The notes: generated by a model from the letters alone, not told the origin. 9,619 bases of DNA from Rhodospirillaceae bacterium (GCA_030623425.1 JAUXMA010000036.1:1-9619), one strand, 5' to 3'. Shown: positions 1-8,193, counted from the stretch's first letter. Numbers and translations: made by a program.

Positions 1-113
1 CCAGATACCTGGACAGCTATCTGGGTTGGCGACGGTTCTTTGAGCGTCATAAGGAAGAGGCGACCAATCCAAAATCATGGTTGATTGAGGCCCTGGGGCC
101 GGCCCCAAGGTGA
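1..113 (+). CDS. 3' end of a reading frame entering from outside the window; possible transposase C-terminus
   Basis: A frame open from the window edge (codons from base 3) gives 36 residues and stops at TGA 111-113. The peptide begins RYLDSYLGWRRFFERHK and ends EALGPAPR. The aromatic and arginine-rich 'YLGWRRFFERH' stretch looks to me like the C-terminal tail of an insertion-sequence transposase, but I cannot assign a family from so little sequence. Context supports the idea: about 50 bases after the stop lies a sequence (145-164) that matches the outer end of the palindromic element found before murJ, as expected for the terminal inverted repeat of an IS whose transposase gene reads toward that end. 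It could instead be the end of an unrelated host gene. The reading frame and stop are seen directly; the transposase identity is inference. Confidence 0.4.
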   Translation, partial: RYLDSYLGWRRFFERHKEEATNPKSWLIEALGPAPR

Positions 114-144
114 CGTCCCACATTCAACGCAAATAGAGCCTTGA

Positions 145-164
145 TTAAACTTGAAAAACTCTAG
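145..164. repeat. Terminal inverted repeat-like end of a mobile element
   Basis: TTAAACTTGAAAAACTCTAG here matches CTAAACTTGAAATGCTCTAG at 6611-6630 in 17 of 20 positions. At 6611-6630 that sequence is the outer end of a palindromic element bordered by TA. Here too the end is followed by TA (162-163), which fits a transposon that inserts at TA. A short TAGAG at 134-138 forms a 5-base inverted match with CTCTA at 159-163, probably by chance. The element would extend to the left, out of the window, and include the possible transposase tail. The similarity is seen directly; the role as an IS end is inference. Confidence 0.5.
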
Positions 165-661
165 TTCCGGGGCTTGATCTCATGGGTATGGACGTTGGCG
201 CCGCCGTTTTCCTCGAGAATGGACACCGCCGTCCGTTCCCGGGTTTCATCTTCGGCCCGCACCCAGAGGATGACGCTTCCCGCCTCGAGTGAACGGGCGA
301 AATCCTCGGTATGCGGCGTCGAGGTGATTTCGTCGAGCAATTCCTTGGCGGCGATGCCGGCCGTGGCGGCGCCGACGATCCCGGCGATGGTGGCGGCGAC
401 GGTTCCGCCGGCGAGAAAGATGGCGCCGGAAGCCACCAGCGGCCCCTCGTATTTCAATTCGCCGACCAGCGCGCTCAGCACGTCCTTCCAGGGCTCGCCC
501 GGCTTGCCGGCGGCGTCGATGGACTGGTGCGAGCTGAGCAGGCTCAGTTCGGAGCGCTCGAAGCCGGCCGCCGTCAGCGCCTTGACCGCGGCCTCCAGGC
601 TATCGCGGCCGGCAAACAGGCCGATCACTTCCCGCGTCGGGGTCTCGGTGGCGGCGGTCAC
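161..661 (-). CDS. Small glycine-rich membrane-associated protein, general stress protein 17M-like
   Basis: A 166-residue protein with three parts. Residues 12-44 ([23 protein letters not shown] and on to LSLLSS) have the alternating pattern of the small alpha/beta domain of GSP17M/YflT-like proteins. Residues about 72-106 form a hydrophobic stretch rich in Gly and Ala, probably a membrane hairpin or glycine zipper. Residues 128-162 ([11 protein letters not shown] to VHTHEI) look like a second small alpha/beta unit ending in the VHxHE-type tail I associate with this group. No catalytic motif is visible and the function is unknown. The start is GTG at 659-661: an in-frame TGA lies just upstream, and GAAGG sits about 9 bases before it, so a longer N-terminus is excluded. 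The TAG stop coincides with the edge of the element end at 145-164. The gene is divergent from mutS; any functional link is unknown. The family call is tentative. Confidence 0.65.
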   Translation of the reverse strand: MTAATETPTREVIGLFAGRDSLEAAVKALTAAGFERSELSLLSSHQSIDAAGKPGEPWKDVLSALVGELKYEGPLVASGAIFLAGGTVAATIAGIVGAATAGIAAKELLDEITSTPHTEDFARSLEAGSVILWVRAEDETRERTAVSILEENGGANVHTHEIKPRN

Positions 662-831
662 GGCTCCACACCTTCAGGGGACAGACTCATTGTCGAGCAT
701 TTTGCCCTAGAGGCATGGTGATTCATAGCCCTTGTCTTATCGGCCGTGTTATGGTGCGCGCCGTTAACTTTCAAGGAATCGACCCGAACCCCAACCCGAG
801 CGTCGTCGCCTTGCACCAGCAGAGCCCTGAC

Positions 832-3522
832 ATGCCGCGCGATGCCGCTTTCGCCGCCGCCGCGGCCGGCAACGACACCCCTCGGACGACGCCGATGATG
901 GCCCAGTATCTGGCCGTCAAGGACAACCATCCCGATTGCTTGTTGTTCTACCGCATGGGGGATTTCTACGAGCTTTTTTTCGACGACGCGGTGGCGGCGG
1001 CGAAAGCGCTGGACATCGCCCTGACCAAACGGGGCAAGCATTTGGGGCGCGACATTCCGATGTGCGGGGTGCCAGTGAAAAGCCACGAGGCGTATCTGGC
1101 CAAACTCATCCGCCAGGGGTTCAGGGTCGCCGTCTGCGAACAGACCGAAGACCCGGCGGAAGCGAGAAAACGGGGGACCAAGGCGGTCGTCCGCCGCCAA
1201 GTCGTCAGGGTGATCACCCCCGGCACACTCACCGAGGACTCGCTCTTGGATGCCCGGCGCCACAACTACCTTGCCGCCTTGGCCGAGGCGGAAGGAGCCC
1301 TGGGCCTGGCCTGGATCGACATCTCGACCGGCGCTTTTCAGACCCAGCCGGTGGAAACCAAAGTTTTGAACGCCGCCTTGGCCCGTCTGCAAGCCGGCGA
1401 GTTGCTGGTCCCCGAAGCCCTGCAACAGCGCCTGTTCGAGATCCTGAGCGATTGGAAAGACCGGCTGAGCCCGCTGCCGACGAGCCGCTTCGATAGCGAA
1501 AATGGCCGCCGCCGCCTGGAGAATCTCTTCGCCGTGAAAACCCTTGACGCTTTCGGCGACTTCTCCAGGGGCGAACTGGCGGCGGCGGGGGCGTTGGTCG
1601 ATTATGTGGAACTGACCCAGAAAGGCCGCTTGCCGAGGCTGGCGGCGCCGATGCGCCTGGCCGGCGGCGCCGTGATGGAAATCGACGCCGCCACCCGGCG
1701 CAACCTGGAACTCACCGAAACCCTGTCAGGCGAGCGCAAGAGCAGTCTGTTGAGCATCATTGACCGGACCGTGACCGGCGCCGGCGCCCGGCTTCTGACG
1801 TTGCGCCTGTCCGCTCCGTTGACGGACGTCGCCGCCATCGAGGGCCGCCTTGACGAGGTCCAGTTCTTCACCGAAAACGAACGCATGCGGGAGTCCTTGC
1901 GGGACCTGTTGAAGGCCTCGCCAGACATCGAACGGGCGCTGTCGCGGCTGACGCTGGGCCGCGGCGGCCCGAGGGATCTGGCCGCCGTTCGCGACGGGCT
2001 GGCCTTGACCTTCGAGGTGCGCGAAACCATTCGCTCGGGCGGCCTTTCCGGCATTCCTCGCGGTATCGAATCCTCTTGCCGGGAACTGGGCCGGCACGGC
2101 GAACTCGTCGATCGGCTGGCCAGCGCCTTAAGTCCGGAATTGCCCTTGAATGCACGCGACGGCGGTTTCATCGCCAGGGGGCATGCGCCGGAACTTGACG
2201 AGCTTATCACCCTTCGCGATGAAAGCCGGCGCCTAGTCGCCAACCTGCAAAGCCGTTACGCCGCCGAGACCGGCGTTCAGGCCCTCAAGATCCGCCACAA
2301 CAACGTGCTCGGTTATTTTATCGAGGTTGCCTCCAAACAGGCGGACAAGGTGGCGTCCGGGCCCGAAGATCCCTTCATCCACCGCCAGACCATGGCCAAC
2401 GCGGTGCGTTACAGCACCGTCGAACTGGGCGAGCTGGAAGGACGCATCGCCACCGCCGCCGAGCGGGCCTTGGCCGTGGAACTCAAATTGTTCGACGGCC
2501 TGGTCGGCGAGGTGGCGCGACATTCGGAGCCGGTGGCCGCCGCCGCCGCCGCCCTCGCCGGGCTCGACGTGGCTTCCGCCCTGGCCCGGTTGGCGGTCGA
2601 CCGGCGCTATTGCCGGCCGGCGTTGGATGACGGTCTCGGTTTCGAAATCAAGGCGGGACGCCACGCGGTGGTGGAAGCCGCCCTCGAGGAAAGCCAGGAA
2701 GGGACCTTCGTCGCCAACGACTGCCGCTTGGGCGGCGGCGACGGCGGCGACGGGCGTCTTTGGTTGCTCACCGGCCCCAACATGGCGGGCAAGAGCACCT
2801 TTTTGCGCCAAAACGCGCTGGTCGTTCTGATGGCGCAAATGGGCTGCTTCGTGCCGGCCGAGAGTGCGCGGATCGGCGTCGTCGACCGCCTGTTCTCGCG
2901 GGTCGGAGCGGCCGACGACCTGGCGCGCGGGCGCTCGACCTTCATGGTGGAAATGGTGGAAACCGCCGCCATCCTCAACCAGGCCGGCTCGAAGGCCTTG
3001 GTGATCCTGGATGAAATCGGCCGCGGAACGGCGACTTTCGACGGTCTTTCCATCGCCTGGGCGGTGGTCGAGCACTTACTCGAGGTCAACCGCTGCCGGG
3101 TTCTGTTCGCCACCCACTATCACGAACTGACGGCATTGGCGGCGAGGCTTCCCGGCCTTTCCTGCCACACCATGAAGGTCAAGGAATGGCGGGGCGACGT
3201 GGTGTTCCTGCACGAAGTCGGCGGCGGCGCCGCCGACCGCTCTTACGGCATCCACGTCGGGCAGTTGGCGGGTTTGCCGGCGGCTGTCGTCAAGCGGGCG
3301 GAACAGGTATTGGAAACCCTCGAGAAAGGCAAACAGTCCGCGGCGGTGACGCGGCTGGCCGACGACCTGCCGCTGTTCGCGGCGGTCGAAGATCAGGCGG
3401 CGGCGGCCGTCAAAGGCCCCTCGCCGATCGAGGCGGCGCTGGCCGAGGTCCAGGCCGACGAACTGACGCCGCGCCAAGCCCTTGACCTGCTCTACCGGTT
3501 GATAGAGCTGTCAAGGGAATGA
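832..3522 (+). CDS. mutS: DNA mismatch repair protein MutS
   Basis: MutS recognises base mismatches and small loops and uses ATP to recruit MutL. Numbered from the ATG at 832, the protein has 896 residues, usual for the family. The mismatch-binding Phe-X-Glu is F45-Y46-E47 in [12 protein letters not shown]. The ATPase domain has the Walker A motif [10 protein letters not shown] (647-656, K654), the ABC-type loop [14 protein letters not shown], the Walker B motif [10 protein letters not shown] with D727-E728, and FATHYHEL with H762. The C-terminus ends in the [16 protein letters not shown] helix typical of the oligomerisation segment. The frame stays open upstream, with ATGs at 715 and 751. 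I chose 832 because it puts about 20 residues before the conserved TPMMAQYL, as in related proteins, and leaves about 170 bases for divergent promoters. No candidate start has a good ribosome site, so the N-terminus is uncertain. A run of six GCC codons lies at 2536-2553. The identification itself is secure. Confidence 0.97.
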   Translation: MPRDAAFAAAAAGNDTPRTTPMMAQYLAVKDNHPDCLLFYRMGDFYELFFDDAVAAAKALDIALTKRGKHLGRDIPMCGVPVKSHEAYLAKLIRQGFRVAVCEQTEDPAEARKRGTKAVVRRQVVRVITPGTLTEDSLLDARRHNYLAALAEAEGALGLAWIDISTGAFQTQPVETKVLNAALARLQAGELLVPEALQQRLFEILSDWKDRLSPLPTSRFDSENGRRRLENLFAVKTLDAFGDFSRGELAAAGALVDYVELTQKGRLPRLAAPMRLAGGAVMEIDAATRRNLELTETLSGERKSSLLSIIDRTVTGAGARLLTLRLSAPLTDVAAIEGRLDEVQFFTENERMRESLRDLLKASPDIERALSRLTLGRGGPRDLAAVRDGLALTFEVRETIRSGGLSGIPRGIESSCRELGRHGELVDRLASALSPELPLNARDGGFIARGHAPELDELITLRDESRRLVANLQSRYAAETGVQALKIRHNNVLGYFIEVASKQADKVASGPEDPFIHRQTMANAVRYSTVELGELEGRIATAAERALAVELKLFDGLVGEVARHSEPVAAAAAALAGLDVASALARLAVDRRYCRPALDDGLGFEIKAGRHAVVEAALEESQEGTFVANDCRLGGGDGGDGRLWLLTGPNMAGKSTFLRQNALVVLMAQMGCFVPAESARIGVVDRLFSRVGAADDLARGRSTFMVEMVETAAILNQAGSKALVILDEIGRGTATFDGLSIAWAVVEHLLEVNRCRVLFATHYHELTALAARLPGLSCHTMKVKEWRGDVVFLHEVGGGAADRSYGIHVGQLAGLPAAVVKRAEQVLETLEKGKQSAAVTRLADDLPLFAAVEDQAAAAVKGPSPIEAALAEVQADELTPRQALDLLYRLIELSRE

Positions 3523-3593
3523 CGCCGCGGAGATGAACCTTGCCGAGGTCTATATTTCCCCGAGAAAGAAGAGGTGCGGAGCCCTTAGGCGGC

Positions 3594-3616
3594 TTATATA
3601 AATAGCGTAAATAGCG
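3594..3616 (+). promoter_or_regulatory. AT-rich leader with tandem AAATAGCG repeat upstream of glnD
   Basis: In the 114-base mutS-glnD gap, TTATATAAATAG stands out as AT-rich in a GC-rich region and could hold a -10 element. No clear -35 is seen about 17 bases upstream. AAATAGCG occurs twice, at 3600-3607 and 3609-3616, a 9-base period. This could be a regulator site or part of the glnD promoter. The likely glnD ribosome site, GAGG at 3620-3623, follows; it lies a rather long 13 bases before the ATG. The repeat is seen directly; the regulatory role is a guess. Confidence 0.25.
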
Positions 3617-3636
3617 AACGAGGTTTTACATCAACC

Positions 3637-6393
3637 ATGGCCAACATTCGCAATCGGCGCGATATCGTTGACGTCGAGGCCCTCAAGGGCGAACTCGAGG
3701 GCCTGGTCGGCTGGTCCGGCTATACCTCGAAAACGCGAACGAAAGTGCTGGAAATTTTCAAAGCGGCGCTGCGCGACGGCGACAACGAAATCCGCCGACG
3801 CTTCGAGGATGACGCCGCCCCGGGCTCCGAGGTGGTCCACTTTCGGGCTTTTCTCGCCGACCAGATCATCCGTGCCATCCACGACTTTGCTCTCGAGTAC
3901 GTTTATCCCGTCGCCAACCCGACCACGGGCGAGCTGATTTCGATCGTCGCCACCGGCGGTTACGGCCGCGGCGAGCTGGCGCCCTATTCGGACATCGATC
4001 TGATGTTCCTGTTGCCTTACAAACGGCCCCCGCATACCGAGCAGATGGTCGAGTACATGCTCTACATGCTCTGGGATATGGGGCTCAAAGTGGGCCATGC
4101 CACCCGTTCCATCGACGACGTTGTTCGCTTGGCCTGGAGCGACATGACCATCCGTACCAGCCTGTTGGAAGCGCGTTGGCTGTTGGGAGACGAGGCGTTG
4201 TTCCGTCAATTCAAAAAACGTTTCACCAGCAAAGTTGTTTCCAGAAGCGGCGCCGCTTTCGTCGAGGCCAAGCTGGCCGAACGGGACGCCCGCCACGAGA
4301 GGATGGGGGACACCCGCTACGTGCTGGAACCCAATATCAAGGAAGGCAAGGGGGGGTTGAGGGATCTGCAGACCCTGTTCTGGATCGGCAAATTCCTCTA
4401 TCGGGTGGACGAAGTGGACGGCTTGGTGAAACGAGGCGTGTTGACGCCCGCGGATGCTTATCGATTCAACAAGGCGCAAAATTTCCTGTGGACGGTGCGC
4501 TGCCATCTGCATTACCTGAGCGGACGGCCGGAAGAGCGTCTGACCTTCAACGTGCAGGACGAGATCGGCCGCCGCATGGCCTATCGGAACCATGCCGGCA
4601 CGCGCGGGGTCGAGAGGTTCATGAAGCATTATTTTCTGGTTGCCAAGGACGTCGGCGACCTGACCCGCGTTCTCTGCGCCGTCCTCGAGGAACAACATAA
4701 AAAACGCCGCTTCCGTCTGCCGTCGTTTTCCTTCCTGAAACCCAATATCGACGGTTTCGAAATCGATGGCGACCGCCTGACGGTGGCCAGCGAAGATGCT
4801 TTCGCCAAGGATCCGGTCAAACTGATCCGCCTGTTTCGCGAGGCGCAACGCCACCGCCTCGACATCCACCCCAAGGCTCTGCGCCTGGTCGACCAGAACC
4901 TGAAACTGATCGACGGCGAATTGCGCTCCAACCCGGAAGCCAACCGTTTGTTCATGGACATCCTGTGCGCCGACGAGGATCCGGAAACAGCGCTCAAGCG
5001 CCTCAACGAAGCCGGCGTCCTGGGCCGGTTCATCCCCGATTTCGGGCGTGTCGTCGCGCAGATGCAATACGACATGTACCACGTCTATACGGTGGACGAG
5101 CACACCATCCACGCCATCGGCATCCTCCACCAGACCAACAAGGGCCTGTTGAAAAAAGATTATCCCCTGGCCAGTTCCGCGATCGGCGAAATCCAGTCCC
5201 GGCGGGCGCTTTATCTGGCCTTGCTCCTGCACGACATCGCCAAGGGCCGCGGCGGCGACCATTCGCGGATCGGCGCTAGGCTGGCGGAAAAGCTGGGACG
5301 GCGTTTCGGCATGAACGACTGGGAAACGGAAACGGCCTCCTGGTTGGTGCTCCACCACCTGGCGATGAGCAACACCGCTTTCAAACGCGATCTCGATGAT
5401 CCCAAAACCGTCAGCGATTTCGTCGCTTTCGTTCAATCTCCGGAACGGTTGCGGTTGCTGCTGATCCTGACCATTGCCGACATCAAGGCGGTGGGACCGG
5501 GCGTCTGGAATGGATGGAAGGCGGGACTTTTGCGGCAACTTTACAACCGCGCCCATGAGGAAATGTCGGGCGGGTTGCCCACGGAACTGCGCGACCAGCG
5601 GGTCGAAACCGCTAAAAACGCCCTCCGCGAAAAACTTTCCGGCTGGGCCGAAAGCGAAGTGGAAAAGCACATCGTCAAAGGCTATCCGCAATATTGGCTG
5701 GCCTTCGATCCCGACACCCACCTCCACCATGCCCTTTTGATGCAGGAAGCCGAGACGATGAAAAAGGCCCGGCACATCGAGACCCGCATCGACCACCCCC
5801 ACGACGTCACCGAGGTCATCATCTACACTCCCGACCATCCGGGGCTGTTTGCGCAAATCGCCGGCGCCATGTCGCTCAGCGGCGCCTCCATCGTTGATGC
5901 CAAGATCATGACCCTGGCCAACGGAATGGCGCTCGATACCTTCTGGATACAGGATTCACTTGGCGGCGCTTTCGCCAGCCAGAGGCAGCTGCAAAAGCTC
6001 TCGGGGCTGATCGACGAGGCGCTTTCCGGCAAGATATACATGGCCAGGGACTTAGAAGCCCTCCGCCGCCGCGCCCTGCCCGGACGCACCCAGGTTTTCA
6101 AGGTCCCGCCCAGGGTGGTGGTGGACAACATGGCCAGCGCCAAGCACACGGTCATCGAGGTCAACGGCCGCGACCGGCCGGGATTCCTCCACGACGTAAC
6201 CGCCCAACTGACGGCTCTCGGCTTGCAAATCGTCAGCGCCCATATCTCCACTTACGGCGAGCGCGTGGTCGACGTCTTTTACGTCAAGGATGTTTTCGGC
6301 CTGAAAGTGGAGCACGAGGATAAACTCAAGGAAATCAATCAACGGCTCTCGGCGGCCATCGCCCCGGCCGCCGACGATGTGGCGGCGGAGTAA
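3637..6393 (+). CDS. glnD: Bifunctional [protein-PII] uridylyltransferase / uridylyl-removing enzyme
   Basis: GlnD senses glutamine: when it is low, it uridylylates the PII proteins (GlnB/GlnK); when it is high, it removes UMP, and so controls glutamine synthetase and nitrogen-responsive transcription. The 918 residues show the full domain order. The nucleotidyltransferase domain has GGYGRGE (107-113) followed by SDID with D119 and D121. The GlnD-specific helical region has the MGDTRYVLEPNIKEGKGGLRDLQ stretch (read in two parts: MGDTRYVLEPN, then IKEGKGGLRDLQ). The HD hydrolase domain has H489 and H492 in VDEHTIH, H532-D533 in LLHDIAKG, and H542 in GGDHSRIG. Two C-terminal ACT domains cover about 726-800 (VIIYTPDHPGLFAQIAG) and 837-905 (VIEVNGRDRPGFLHDVT). 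Both activities should be intact. The start ATG at 3637 follows GAGG. A large open frame on the opposite strand is only a codon-usage shadow. The next gene, murJ, lies 246 bases downstream, separated by a palindromic element. Confidence 0.98.
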   Translation: MANIRNRRDIVDVEALKGELEGLVGWSGYTSKTRTKVLEIFKAALRDGDNEIRRRFEDDAAPGSEVVHFRAFLADQIIRAIHDFALEYVYPVANPTTGELISIVATGGYGRGELAPYSDIDLMFLLPYKRPPHTEQMVEYMLYMLWDMGLKVGHATRSIDDVVRLAWSDMTIRTSLLEARWLLGDEALFRQFKKRFTSKVVSRSGAAFVEAKLAERDARHERMGDTRYVLEPNIKEGKGGLRDLQTLFWIGKFLYRVDEVDGLVKRGVLTPADAYRFNKAQNFLWTVRCHLHYLSGRPEERLTFNVQDEIGRRMAYRNHAGTRGVERFMKHYFLVAKDVGDLTRVLCAVLEEQHKKRRFRLPSFSFLKPNIDGFEIDGDRLTVASEDAFAKDPVKLIRLFREAQRHRLDIHPKALRLVDQNLKLIDGELRSNPEANRLFMDILCADEDPETALKRLNEAGVLGRFIPDFGRVVAQMQYDMYHVYTVDEHTIHAIGILHQTNKGLLKKDYPLASSAIGEIQSRRALYLALLLHDIAKGRGGDHSRIGARLAEKLGRRFGMNDWETETASWLVLHHLAMSNTAFKRDLDDPKTVSDFVAFVQSPERLRLLLILTIADIKAVGPGVWNGWKAGLLRQLYNRAHEEMSGGLPTELRDQRVETAKNALREKLSGWAESEVEKHIVKGYPQYWLAFDPDTHLHHALLMQEAETMKKARHIETRIDHPHDVTEVIIYTPDHPGLFAQIAGAMSLSGASIVDAKIMTLANGMALDTFWIQDSLGGAFASQRQLQKLSGLIDEALSGKIYMARDLEALRRRALPGRTQVFKVPPRVVVDNMASAKHTVIEVNGRDRPGFLHDVTAQLTALGLQIVSAHISTYGERVVDVFYVKDVFGLKVEHEDKLKEINQRLSAAIAPAADDVAAE

Positions 6394-6474
6394 CCCGGTT
6401 TTTGGATCTGCCGCCATCGGAGCGGCGCCCGCCGGCGGCACCATGTCCGTCTTTTCGGCGCCATAAAAAACCAT

Positions 6475-6629
6475 TAGAGCATATCCATGTTGAAAAGAAT
6501 CGGCACCGGCCCGCTCCCCCGCCCGGCCACCCACAGCATACAATGGCATTGCCAATCATTTGGCATGGGCCAAAATGGCGTGGCCGGGCGGGGGAGCGGG
6601 CCGGTGCCGACTAAACTTGAAATGCTCTA
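6475..6629. mobile_element. MITE-like palindromic element with TA flanks
   Basis: The element spans about 6477-6627, bordered by TA at 6475-6476 and 6628-6629, which reads as a TA target duplication. Both ends start GAGCAT when read inward; the right end (GAGCATTTCAAGTTTAG) and the left end (GAGCATATCCATGTTGA) then match with gaps. Inside, a perfect 31-base inverted repeat surrounds a 49-base loop. There is no coding capacity. A TA duplication and short GAG-initiated ends fit a non-autonomous derivative of a TA-targeting transposon; IS630/Tc1-mariner or some IS5-family groups are candidates. It fills most of the glnD-murJ gap. The structure is seen directly; mobility and family are inferred. 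A repeat-type intergenic palindrome not moved by any IS is the alternative. Confidence 0.7.
6500..6610. repeat. Perfect 31-base inverted repeat, long GC-rich hairpin
   Basis: Bases 6500-6530 (beginning TCGGCACCGGCCCGCT) are the exact reverse complement of 6580-6610. The 49-base loop holds a second small hairpin, TGCCAA at 6550-6555 paired with TTGGCA at 6560-6565 around TCAT. In RNA this would give a very stable extended stem ending 29 bases before the murJ start codon. No T-run follows either arm, so it is not a standard intrinsic terminator, though it could impede transcription or affect mRNA stability. Confidence 0.85.
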
Positions 6630-6639
6630 GACCAACGAT

Positions 6640-8193
6640 ATGAATTTGCTGCGTTCCATCGCCACCATCGGCGGGATCACCATGATCAGCCGCGTCCTTG
6701 GCTTCGTGCGCGACATTCTGATCGCCGCCGTTCTCGGCGCCGGAATGCTCGCCGATGTCTTTTTCGTCGCTTTCAAGTTTCCCAACCTGTTCCGCCGCCT
6801 CTTCGCCGAAGGCGCCTTCAACTTGGCCTTCGTGCCGATTTTCGCCGGGATTCTTGAAACCGATGGCAAAGACAGGGCGCGCCTTTTCGCCGGGCAGGCT
6901 TTGAGTCTGCTCGCCTGGACGCTGCTCTGTTTCGTTGTCGCCATCGAAATCGCCATGCCTTGGGTGATGGTCGGCTTCGCGCCGGGGTTTGTTTCAGAAC
7001 CGGTTAAATTCGCCCTGGCGGTCGATCTCACCCGCATCACCTTCCCCTATCTGTTGCTGATATCCCTGGTTTCGCTGATGGCGGGGGTCCTCAATTCGCT
7101 CGGCCGCTTCGCGGCGGCGGCGGCGACGCCGATTCTGTTGAACCTTTGCATGATCGGGGCCATCCTCGGGTTGGCTCGGTGGATGGAAACGCCGGCTCAC
7201 GCCCTGGCCTGGGGCGTGGCCGGCGCCGGCGCCGCGCAGTTCGTTTGGCTGTTCGTCCACTGCCTCCGCGCCGGCATGCGGTTGCGCTTGGGCCGCCCTC
7301 GCCTGACGCCAAAAATCAAGTTGCTGGTCAGGCGCATCCTGCCGGTGGCGATGGGGGCGGGGGTTTATCAGATCAACCTGCTGGTCGACACCATCATCGC
7401 CTCGCTGTTGCCGGCGGGCTCCATTTCGTACCTGTTCTATGCCGACCGGGTGAACCAATTGCCGTTGGGCGTCGTCGGCGTCGCCGTCGGCACGGCGCTG
7501 CTGCCGCTTTTGTCCAGGCAGGTGAAGGCGGGCGAGACGGGCGCCGCCATGCACAGCCAGAACCGGGCCTTGGAGGTTTCGTTCCTGCTCACCCTGCCGG
7601 CGGCGGCGGCGCTGATGGTTATCGCCGAACCGATCGTCGTCGTCCTCTTCCAACGCGGCGCCTTCGGCGTCCAGGAAGCCAAGGCAACCGCCGCGGCGCT
7701 GGCCGTCTACGCCACCGGGCTGCCGGCCTATGTGCTGGTCAAGACCCTGGCGCCTGGGTTTTTCGCCCGCCAGGACACGACGACGCCGGTCAAGGTGGCG
7801 GTGGTCAGCATGGTCGCTAATCTGGTCCTCAATCTCTTGTTGATGGTGCCGTTCAAACATGTCGGCATCGCCGCCGCCACGGCGGCTTCGGCTTGGCTCA
7901 ATGCCGGGCTGCTGGCGCTGATCCTAAAAAAAAGGGGGCTTTTGCAGATCGATCGGCGCCTCCGGGAAAGGTTGCCGCGAACGCTCGTCGCCGGCGCCGG
8001 CATGGCGGCGGTCCTGGCGCTGGGCCAATGGGCTCTCGCCGGCGCCTTGAGCGGCGGCGAAGCCGGACGGATCGCCGCCCTGGCGGCGCTGGTGGCGTTG
8101 GGGCTGATCGTTTTCGGCCTTTTGGCGCAACTTGCCGGCGCCGCCACCCTGTCGGACTTCAAGGCTCTGCTCGGCGGCAAGAAGGCGGCTTGA
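6640..8193 (+). CDS. murJ: Lipid II flippase MurJ (MviN)
   Basis: MurJ is an inner-membrane protein of the MOP superfamily that moves lipid II across the membrane for peptidoglycan synthesis; it is normally essential. The 517-residue length is standard and the sequence is hydrophobic throughout, compatible with the usual 14 membrane helices. The start is firm because MNLLRSIATIGGITMISRVLGFVRD aligns from residue 1 with the family (two parts: MNLLRSIATIGG, ITMISRVLGFVRD). R18, R24, D39, R52 and R270 fall on the same numbers as in E. coli MurJ, including cavity arginines reported as important there. Position 273, Glu in E. coli, is Gln here (YADRVNQLPLGV), which I believe is common in alphaproteobacteria. 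No Shine-Dalgarno is visible: only 10 bases (GACCAACGAT) lie between the palindromic element and the ATG. trpS starts 60 bases downstream, so co-transcription is plausible. Confidence 0.97.
   Translation: MNLLRSIATIGGITMISRVLGFVRDILIAAVLGAGMLADVFFVAFKFPNLFRRLFAEGAFNLAFVPIFAGILETDGKDRARLFAGQALSLLAWTLLCFVVAIEIAMPWVMVGFAPGFVSEPVKFALAVDLTRITFPYLLLISLVSLMAGVLNSLGRFAAAAATPILLNLCMIGAILGLARWMETPAHALAWGVAGAGAAQFVWLFVHCLRAGMRLRLGRPRLTPKIKLLVRRILPVAMGAGVYQINLLVDTIIASLLPAGSISYLFYADRVNQLPLGVVGVAVGTALLPLLSRQVKAGETGAAMHSQNRALEVSFLLTLPAAAALMVIAEPIVVVLFQRGAFGVQEAKATAAALAVYATGLPAYVLVKTLAPGFFARQDTTTPVKVAVVSMVANLVLNLLLMVPFKHVGIAAATAASAWLNAGLLALILKKRGLLQIDRRLRERLPRTLVAGAGMAAVLALGQWALAGALSGGEAGRIAALAALVALGLIVFGLLAQLAGAATLSDFKALLGGKKAA

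Noticed and set aside
695..712. GAGCATTTTGCCCTAGAG near the mutS start, considered as another remnant of the mobile-element end
   Set aside because: Only the first nine bases resemble the terminal repeat, the preceding bases are TC rather than TA, and there is no partner end.
3533..3601. 22-codon frame (MNLAEVYISPRKKRC...) between mutS and glnD, considered as a leader peptide
   Set aside because: Its only ribosome-site-like sequence (GGAG) abuts the ATG with no spacing, it has no run of a regulatory amino acid, and no attenuator-like hairpin with a T-run follows.
3631..5856. Very long open frame (741 codons) on the - strand opposite glnD, and similar long antisense frames opposite mutS and murJ
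   Set aside because: They are shadows caused by GC-rich codon bias. The + strand frames encode full, motif-complete GlnD, MutS and MurJ, and the antisense products resemble no family I recognise.
6409..6440. 7-base inverted repeat TGCCGCC / GGCGGCA just after glnD, considered as a terminator
   Set aside because: The loop is 18 bases and no T-run follows; such matches are expected by chance in this composition.
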